DNA from: Kalmusia sp. IMI 367209
Taxonomy: Eukaryota; Ascomycota; Dothideomycetes; Pleosporales; Didymosphaeriaceae
Length of the DNA: 64,000 nt
Direction: 5' to 3'
Assembly: GCA_027946365.1 (NCBI GenBank)
Contig: JAPEUQ010000007.1
Coordinates: 1,550,001 to 1,614,000 of the forward strand
The position numbers were made by a program, and so were the translations under genes. The notes beneath the pieces were generated by a model. That model ran no database searches, had not been told where the DNA came from, and saw only the letters and a list, made by a program, of their open reading frames with translations. Shown here piece by piece: positions 56,845-64,000 of the stretch (positions are counted from its first letter, which is position 1; every line of letters starts with the position of its first letter).

Positions 56845-57670
56845 ATGGGCGGGTTTTTGGATTTACCGTTGGAGATTCGCAATTATGTCTATGACCTCCT
56901 TCTCCGGGAGGATTTGGAGTCTCAATTCTGCGCTGTGATGGCGGTCTCGGAGCCTTATGTCAAAGAGCGCTTGCCGCTGCGGAGCTACCGCGGCCTTTTT
57001 AAGAACGTGTCGGAAGACGTACTACGAATTCAAGCAAGCGATACAACACTTGGCAGCATCGAAACAATTGAATTATGAACTCAATATTACTTTTTCACAC
57101 GGCCGGCCTTACTTCGCTTTGACATGGGTATGGTTTCCTGGACTGTCTGCGACTATCAACTCCCTCGTTGTTAACGTTGATTTGCGCATACGGGAGCCGT
57201 TCTATTACGAGGGCCATTTCCAGTCTCCGCACGATCACGAGCTGGCTCATCTGATCGAACACGGCGCAGGCAGCTTTGCAGATCAGCTCTTCGATTACAT
57301 CGCTATTCTACTCAAAACATTAGCTAAGCTTCTCTCTAATGCCGATCTACACTTCAATCTGCTCTATACTGAAAATCTGGTCCTGAACTTTCGCACACCG
57401 ACGACAATGGTGCGCGGCCTAGAGATCCCACGTGCGGAGCAGCGCCGTGTCAATGTCGACCCGGAAGAAGCCGATGAGCTGTTGGATACGATGCGGAATA
57501 CCCTCAAGGCCGCAGCGAAAGGGTTTCTAGGTTTTGATGCTAGGAGATGTGGGTTGTTGTCTCCATTGATCCAGATTGGGTCTTTGAAGTTTGCGACTGA
57601 GGGGATCGTGTGGGGCGAGGGACATAACATGATTCTTGCACATAACGACTTTCAGTGGCTGCAATATTGA
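56845..57670 (+). CDS. Fungal 2EXR/F-box-like protein, one-base slip
   Basis: Intronless frame of about 274 aa once repaired. The start MGGFLDLPLEIRNYVYDLLL is the Leu-Pro-x-Glu-Ile-Arg-x-x-Val/Ile-Tyr opening of the 2EXR/F-box-like proteins abundant in filamentous fungi. LLRTCRKTYYEFKQAI follows, then a domain rich in hydrophobic strands (TWVWFPGLSATINSLVVNVDLRIR). The frame breaks at 56996-57000, where TTTTT should be four T: RSYRG is in one frame and LLRTCRKTYYEF in the next. Function unknown. A real null is possible, but the position in a T run suggests an indel error. Confidence 0.72.
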
Positions 57671-58034
57671 CAATACGGAACCCCAAAATGGTATCTGGAG
57701 CAAGAAGATTTCTTCAAGGTACCCCAGGTGATGTACGCATCTCAGATGCTTCGGTATGTCCGCGTTATATCATCGTAGAGTAAATGATGTTTGCTGTTCC
57801 TAACGACTCACGACTGGGAATTCCGCCCAGGGACCATCGCTTTAAAATTAGACAGCGACGTTTCGATGCAGCGTTCTAGCGCTGTGACTCTAGCGAATTT
57901 CATATTCCTTTCTATAGCACGGAATTCTCGCATCAAAAAGATGTTCAGGCATGATTTTAAAATACAGTACATCAAGAATACGTGTATATTTGGCATCGCA
58001 TAGATTTCTTTCTCGAAACCAAGGATCCACAATC
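57671..58034. other. Intergenic between convergent genes
   Basis: 364 bp; nothing recognised. Confidence 0.4.
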
Positions 58035-60114
58035 TTACACATAAAACCTCTTCCTATTTAACCTCGCCACCCTGCCCTCGTCCGCTTTCGCAAATGCCAC
58101 CGCCCCGACCGGCTCATTCGGACAAACATCCCCAATCATAACCCGCATGTGCTGTAGCATATGCGCTCTCTCGAGCCCATGTAGCGTAGTGCCTCCCGTC
58201 GGCGTCGGCACATACGGGTTCAAGAGCGTCATGGAACTCGCATACCCGATAATATCAGGCACGCACGTGTAGTATTTGAAGAACAACGCCATGTAGGCGG
58301 CTATCTGGAGGGTGATGGAGGACACCAGGAGGAACGAGAACCATTTCCAATTTGTGGCCCAGACGTTAGGCATGGGTGTAGAAATGGCGGACTCAGTGCC
58401 GTTGAAGAGGGGTGCATCGAAGGCTTGGGCGGCGGATTCAGTCCGATTCGTGAAGGTCTGGTCGAGGTTGCCGCCGAGGGTGGAAGTGGCGTAGGTGGCC
58501 TGGAAAAACGTATTCCAGAGTATTGTGAGGCGGTCGGAGAGAACTTCGGGAGTCAGATTGTAGAGTGTCACGTATGTGCTGATGCCGACGAAGTTTGTCG
58601 GGTCGGCCATCCATTTCTCTGCGTTCGTGGAGCCGCGGAAGGCGACGGAGCCGACGCCGAGATTGTCGATGCGAGGGAGGGTAGACATGAGGTTCTGCGC
58701 GGGGCTGGAGCGGAAGAAAGCCTCCGAGTTGCGAGTGTAGTTCTCTGAAGCGCTGTATGGGTCTAACTTTCTCATTGAGGTTGGCGTGCAGGATTTGCCT
58801 TTGCAGCCGATCTTCGTTTCGTAGAAATCGTACGTGAGCTTGCAGCTCGCCACTGTGTAATTAAAGAAGTCTTCATCGTCAGCCTCGTTGTTAGCCATGG
58901 ATTTGAAGCTTAAAGAGCATGGAAAGTCGCTGCATGTACTGTTCACAGGGCTGTAGGCCATCTTCCACGTCGAGACATCCATACCGCCAAAGTCCGCCTC
59001 TTTCCCTCCTTGCATCTCGTTTTTGTCGCAAGATACATCCCACTGTCGTGCCTTTATTGAAAAGTTGCTCGTTCCAGTGTTGTTGATCTGCGCGACAGGA
59101 ATCCCAATCAGCGATGCGTATGTAATGTTCGTTTGATCGTCTTGTATAATGGGCTTCCATTCATCCGAACTTTTACTTTCAACAGAATGATATCGAGGCA
59201 TTTTGACATTACCCCATAGGTCCATTGAGGTATCTTGATATTTCGTGCTGGAAAGTAATGCAGTCAGAAAAATGGGGCCAAAGATGCTTCTTCCGCTGTT
59301 GATGGCGCTCGCCCCAAGTAGAGAAGTGTCCACAGCTTTGTCTGGATTCAGGTACTGGACTGTGCCGTTCGATGCGATGCTCTTGCTTTGTTGACCCTGC
59401 AACCGCAAAGCAGATTGGCCACCGAGCGGTGAGAGAAGCCATAGGATCATGAGGATGTAACCGACAAGAGAGAACCCGCGTAGAGAGACTTGTCGCTCAA
59501 GTGCAGAAAAGAGTGAGCTTGATCCTACAAGCTGCTCAAGCCGGCCGAGCGTGGTACCGCGCTCAGCGAGGAACAAGCCCATGTATTTAAAGCATCGACC
59601 CATGAGTGCAGCGAAGATCACGGGGAATATGGTTGGCGAGAGGAGTAACACTTGTTGGAGATGTTCGCCATAACGTGAAACTTCTTTGCCGTCAAGTCGT
59701 GCGGCAATCAGAGCGAGTGCTGTGTGGTTTGTTAGCGGATTTTGCTTGAAGTCAAGCAGGCTATAATACTGCATGTCTTCTATACATACCAATGAACATC
59801 AGAGGAGTCGAATGAAAAAACACATCAAACGCCAATATGAATGATCTTAATCGATTCATCGCCCAAACTTTGGCTGAAGGCAGTTGCATGTGGCTGTTAT
59901 AGTGGCCCTTCTCATGACTTCCCGGCGGATGACCGGGCGGCGGTGCGTAATGTTGAACATTTTGCGGGTCATAACCTGTATACTGAATATTGTCTCCATA
60001 CCCTGTTGATATGGTCTCGAAATTTGCCCGTGATGATTGATAATTCTTAACCCCAAGATCTCCATCATCTGATGGTAATCGTTGAATGTTCTGATCGAGT
60101 CTCGTGTAGCCCAT
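58035..60114 (-). CDS. Large fungal membrane protein with glycosylated exterior loop, unknown
   Basis: Predicted 669-aa protein: exon 1 60114-59790, a 70-bp intron (GTATGT..CCACAG), exon 2 59719-58035. The cytosolic N-terminus has a Tyr/Pro/His-rich stretch (residues about 30-75). Helices follow at about 90-110, 135-155 and 185-205. A long loop of about 330 residues has many N-x-S/T sites (for example NITY, NNTG, NYTV, NLTP, NRTE) and paired Cys (CDKNE, CSDFPC, CKLTYDFYETKIGCKGKSC). One more helix is near residue 570 (WFSFLLVSSITLQIAAYMALFF), then a cytosolic tail. This topology is common in fungal-only families of unknown role; no motif identifies a function. Confidence 0.75.
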
Positions 60115-60709
60115 TATCGTGTCGCGCGACAGGACGCTTCCGGCTACTAGCCCTACAGTTTGTTGTTGACTAGGTTGCGAATGGAAGGATGGGAAACGGG
60201 TGGGATTGGCACCTATGTAAGCGGCTGATTCACAGTTTTGTTCGAACGCATGTCAGCTGGGATGTTGTTCAGCCTAGAAAGTGGGGATCTAATCTGGAAC
60301 ACAAGGCGGCCAATCCATCCTCTTTAGAGTTTAGTTGAGGCTGAGAAGCGCACAACCCCTCGAATGATAACGCGTCTACCGTTGCGACATCAAGCGTTCT
60401 CCTTGAAAGGATATAGCGTAGTTATTTAAAGTTTTAGAAATGTGGCTGGTAACGAAGGGCGAGAGATGCATCATGCGACGCACTCATACTCGAGGCTCGC
60501 TTTTCAAGCCGTAGGCAGATCGCTACATGATTATATTATGGTTCTGATATAGGAACAATAACATACATTCCTCATCCGTTGCTGATTGTACTGCGTGCAT
60601 ACCGTGTAGATAATTTGGCGAGATTGTTGTAACACGCTAATTTTTAGCAGGTGCGGTGGCAACAAAAGAGCTGACGGGCGGCATCAGCAATGCTGAGGAG
60701 GGCCTTGGC
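60115..60709. other. Intergenic
   Basis: 595 bp: promoter side of the membrane-protein gene and 3' flank of the Thg1-like gene. Confidence 0.4.
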
Positions 60710-61540
60710 TCACCAATACTTCTGCCTCACCAGCAGTAAATTCTCCTCCGAAAATCTAAGGACGCCTCGATCCTCGACTCTCGTTCTCGTACGCATAGTC
60801 ATCTCCTTCTCCCCAGTCTTCAGATTGACGCCCTCATGTTCGAATTGCTCCCGCTTCATTAGACTGCCCTCGACCGCCCATCGCGGCACTACATCTTCAT
60901 ATTCAATACCCTTCTCTTCTCGCAACATATTTAGCACCTCTTTCACAGTCTTCTTGTGTAGCTGTTTCTCCGAATATAGCGTTCTCGCGAACGCGTTAAC
61001 CGAGTTCCTCATTGCGTCTCCGCGGCATCGCCATAGCAAGCAATTGAGCGCCTCTTCAACCGAGGGAACCGTAAAGAACCGGGCGTCGAAGTGGGCGGTA
61101 CCAAGCGCAGAGAATGCAGCTTCCTTGATCTTCGGCTCTGGGTTTGCAACTAGCAATGTAGCAAGATGCGCATTGAATCGCACAGAGCAATAGCTCGCTG
61201 CGAGACTGCTCAGCTTCTGAATCCTCTCATTAAAGCTCTGTACGCCGGAGGGGAAAACGAGAGTAATTTCATCGGATTGCGTATAAGCTACCGTTGCCTG
61301 AGGGAAGTATTTGAGGAGATCTGCGCATGTAGCAATCATTGCATCGTGAATGCGCTGGTCGAACGGCTTGATAAAGTTCGCCGTGAAGCGCGAGAACGTG
61401 TGGCCATCGAGTCTCAGGACAACTGGCAGTGGGAGAGGAAGGGTGAAGTCGAAAGAAGCTTCATATTGCTTCATGCGATCCGCAAGGGTGAGGGGTTGCC
61501 GATTGGCGGCAGCCTCTGGTTCAGCCGGCGCTTGCGACAT
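60710..61540 (-). CDS. Thg1-like protein (tRNA 3'-5' polymerase family)
   Basis: Intronless 276-aa protein. Thg1-family catalytic motifs are visible: the metal-binding Asp of VVLRLDGHTFSRFT at residues about 41-54 and the second acidic pair in YTQSDEITLVFP at about 88-99. The region around SYCSVRFNAHLA and DARFFTVPSVEEALNCLLWRC matches the family core, and VNAFARTLYSEKQLHKKT the later helix. Canonical Thg1 adds G-1 to tRNA-His; the sequence differs from the highly conserved eukaryotic Thg1 (no MANSKYEYV-type start, no HINNLYN motif seen), so this may be a second, Thg1-like enzyme acting in 3'-5' repair or polymerisation. The substrate is not predictable. Confidence 0.82.
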   Translation of the reverse strand: MSQAPAEPEAAANRQPLTLADRMKQYEASFDFTLPLPLPVVLRLDGHTFSRFTANFIKPFDQRIHDAMIATCADLLKYFPQATVAYTQSDEITLVFPSGVQSFNERIQKLSSLAASYCSVRFNAHLATLLVANPEPKIKEAAFSALGTAHFDARFFTVPSVEEALNCLLWRCRGDAMRNSVNAFARTLYSEKQLHKKTVKEVLNMLREEKGIEYEDVVPRWAVEGSLMKREQFEHEGVNLKTGEKEMTMRTRTRVEDRGVLRFSEENLLLVRQKYW

Positions 61541-62039
61541 TGGGGAGGTGTTGACTCGGGTCCCAACGGCGGATGAGAAAGTCTTTGAGTAAAGGTACTG
61601 ATCTAGTGCGACGAAGATTTTCCGCTTGTTCTCAAAAACAACCTGGAATCAACTTATAGGCAGGAGATATATACGTAAGTGTTGATGTTCATGTTGACTC
61701 ATTTGCTCGAGTCACGTGCTCTCCAGTCTTTTAAAGTGATAGTACGCGGGAATGTCTGCTGTTTCCGTTTATCTGTTTTGATTAAATACCTGATATAAAG
61801 TACGCCCGAGGCGTTGTTGACACCAATATATGCGTTTAGCGGTGACAATCTTTGCAACGCATCTCAAGTGCAACGTAACGGTACCCGTCGGAGATATACT
61901 AGTCATACTACCTCCCCAGGAGGAATTTTGTCATACCATCGTTAACCATCGTGAGCCGCTCAGCAGCTATGAATATATGCACCCACAAGAAAGTGATAGG
62001 AACACTCGCTCGTTTCCAAGACCTTCACATCGTGTCTAA
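61541..62039. other. Intergenic
   Basis: 499 bp between the Thg1-like promoter and the 3' end of the rhodopsin-domain gene; nothing recognised. Confidence 0.4.
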
Positions 62040-63449
62040 TCATACATCTTCTCTCCTTTCCACCCCGCTCTCCCTTCTATTCTCAACGGTGACATGAAAT
62101 TCCGTCACGACTCGTATGCTCGAATCTCTGTCCTCAGTCTGACTCAACTCGAAGGTGTCTTCTGACTTGTGTGGACCTCCATTCGTATTTGCCTTCATGT
62201 GCCTACGAAAAATATTCCTCGGTTGACGTGGAGAAGTCTCGGCCTCGCCACTTTGTCCAGAGCGATTAGATGCCGTGGAGAACACGCTAGGTAGGTAACG
62301 AGTCACAAGTGGGCGCAAGCAGGGTAAACATGAACATGTTATGCCAACATTGGTTTCTACCGAAGACCAAGTAGCCGCTGGTGGATTGTCGTAGGTAGGA
62401 TCGTCCGAGTTAGATATCGCAACGAGCGACTGGAGACGAAGTATCGATACAAGGCATCCACTGAAACAAGCAAACGTCAGCCGAGGTAGTAATGCATCGA
62501 TGAACGAAAATTCGTACGACAAAGTGAGATCGGGCTGAGAGCATGAAACGCGCCGATAAGTGCGCTGGCGGTGCTGTACGCCGTATGACAATCATAGGTG
62601 TAACGGCGCGCCATAAGCCACACGCACGATCGAAAACGTGCAGAGCAGGCATTGGATCCACTTACAAGCCACCGATAGCGAAGATCCCGACGAGCGCCTG
62701 TTTCTGCCTCCGAGAGAGACTAAGCTTGCGAATAACCGGCATTGGCAGCGCAATGATAACGAAGTCTGTCAAAATGTTCATGGCACCATTGAAGAACCAT
62801 ACCGCAAATTGGTTGAGGCATTCAGAAGGGTGCTTCAGCGTCCAGAAGGCCTGGATAGGCTTGCATCCGAATATACTGCTGAATACTGTCCAGAAAGCGT
62901 AAATGAGGACGACCATCATGACAATGTAGCATGCGATTAGAAATCTCTTCGTGGGGAAGACGCGTCGATATTGAAGGAGGATCGAGATCTTCGTGAAGCC
63001 GAGGGAGAGGTAGTAGACGATAAGACTCGCGTAGAATGCCTTCATAGCCAGACCGTCATTTCGTGTTGTTTAGATGCGTGAGCCATACAGCGTACCTTGA
63101 GAGAATCTAGTGAATCTTCATGCTGTAACTCTGGTATGTGCCGTCCCATTCCATGTTTAGCTTCTATGGTGTGTGAGCGCTCTGGGGTGTTGTGAACGAA
63201 CAATTGACTTACGAATGCCGATGCATATACTTAATCCAATTGAGCAGAGCTAATTTTATGTTAGAATTGCCTCTTCATGATAAAATGCCGTACCAGAGCG
63301 ATTGAAACACAGTAATCTTCGACCCCAGCACATCTAACGACGAAAAAGCGGGTGTACAATCGAAGGCAGACCGTAAAGACAGCGAAGAGACTGAACACAC
63401 TAGAGATAATAACGGCCTGCCGCCCGCGGGGATTCTCACTCAAAAACAT
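62040..63449 (-). CDS. Fungal rhodopsin-domain integral membrane protein
   Basis: Predicted 351-aa protein from five exons: 63449-63294, 63249-63213, 63163-63096, 63039-62666 and 62460-62040. Three introns are 44-56 bp, the last is 205 bp (GTAAGT..TTTCAG); all join in frame. The sequence shows the fungal rhodopsin-like domain with seven helices: RGRQAVIISSVFSLFAVFTVCLRLYTRFFV, AFYASLIVYYLSLGFTKISILLQYRRVFPT, CLNQFAVWFFNGAMNILTDFVIIALPMPVI and the helix 7 region YDNPPAATWSSVETNVGITCSCLPCLRPL. This large family lacks the retinal Lys and its role is unknown; some members resemble the Pth11-type sensors but no CFEM domain is present. The TTG-started extension upstream of 63449 is not used. Confidence 0.85.
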
Positions 63450-64000
63450 GACTGTCAATGTAAATTTTTGGATGGTTCTGAATTGCGATTGTCACTAAGC
63501 AATAAAGAAATCAGTCCGTGGCCGTTCAGGGTGACAACGGGTTCCGCAACACCCGCTCTGCATGTGAATGCGATGGCTGAAACAAAGAAACCGTCAGTTC
63601 ATCAACATGATCGTAGCAGGGACCCGCTAATCGAAATAAAGCTTCCCGAATCAGAAAGCCCTTCCACGCAGTCGGTACTGGTAAGTAATAGTGGCATCTT
63701 CGTACCCTGGTCGTGAGCCGGCTGCTGCTGGAGCCATCCACGTTTGCGTGCGTGCGACCTCTTGATGCTATGTTCCCCTCACCCATCTCGGGATGTCCAT
63801 GCGGACGATAGCGTCTTCCGAGATTGTACGACCTTGACGACGCTGGGTAAGCTCAAATTTGGCACAATCAGCAGTCGCAGAACAGCGGGTCCTCTTGGCG
63901 TAGAAGAAAGTTGGGAACGATTTCGGAGACTTTCCAAGAGTCAGGCAGAGGTTGGGTGGAGATGCAACCATCGGCAGCAATAGGTCGTTGACGTTTTCGA
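63450..64000. other. Window edge, nothing recognised
   Basis: Short frames on both strands with non-protein-like composition; a gene extending past the edge cannot be excluded. Confidence 0.35.

Noticed and set aside
1..64000. tRNA, rRNA and CRISPR features
   Set aside because: GTTCGA-like T-loop strings (for example near 20280, 31830 and 34320) lie in genes or lack matching arms; no rRNA-like or spaced direct-repeat array was seen.

Overview
This window is nuclear DNA of a filamentous ascomycete. The genes have short introns (mostly 45-110 bp, GT..AG, CTNA-type branch points), fungal-specific families are present (Zn2Cys6 regulator, fungal rhodopsin-domain membrane protein, 2EXR-like protein, AA8 cytochrome, CVNH lectin), and an AT-rich transposon block abuts gene-rich, GC-balanced DNA. 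The gene content fits Pezizomycotina, most likely Dothideomycetes. The species cannot be fixed from the sequence alone.

Layout. 1-1860 is an AT-rich block holding a Tc1/mariner element (minus strand) with two introns. 2.2-22 kb is accessory in character: a cyanovirin-N homolog, an FAD aromatic-ring-type monooxygenase, a small Cys-rich membrane-anchored protein, an anion/vitamin-type MFS permease, a luciferase-like flavin monooxygenase, a Baeyer-Villiger-type monooxygenase, an unknown gene interrupted by one in-frame stop, a small secreted protein, a DHA2-type exporter, a Zn2Cys6 regulator and a short-chain dehydrogenase. Together these look like a catabolic or detoxification cluster with three unrelated flavin oxygenases, importer, exporter and regulator. 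22-38 kb is more conserved: an SH3 protein (LSB1/PIN3-like), an MFS-like protein, an ISWI ATPase, GET3, an amidase, a DUF2231-like membrane protein and a CorA-like protein. 38-64 kb mixes secreted proteins (AA8 cytochrome, three-repeat Cys protein, GH31 alpha-glucosidase, two small secreted proteins) with housekeeping genes (CTU1/NCS6 tRNA thiolase, MDP1-type phosphatase, Thg1-like protein) and membrane proteins (SSU1-like sulfite/anion exporter, a 669-aa membrane protein, a rhodopsin-domain protein).

A recurrent oddity is single-base frame slips. Besides several in the transposase, they occur in the Baeyer-Villiger gene, the Zn2Cys6 regulator, GET3, the MDP1-like gene and the 2EXR-like gene. 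Most sit at short homopolymers, which points to indel errors in the assembly rather than five independent pseudogenes; raw reads would decide. Exon-intron structures given here were worked out by hand from splice signals and reading-frame continuity and are predictions.
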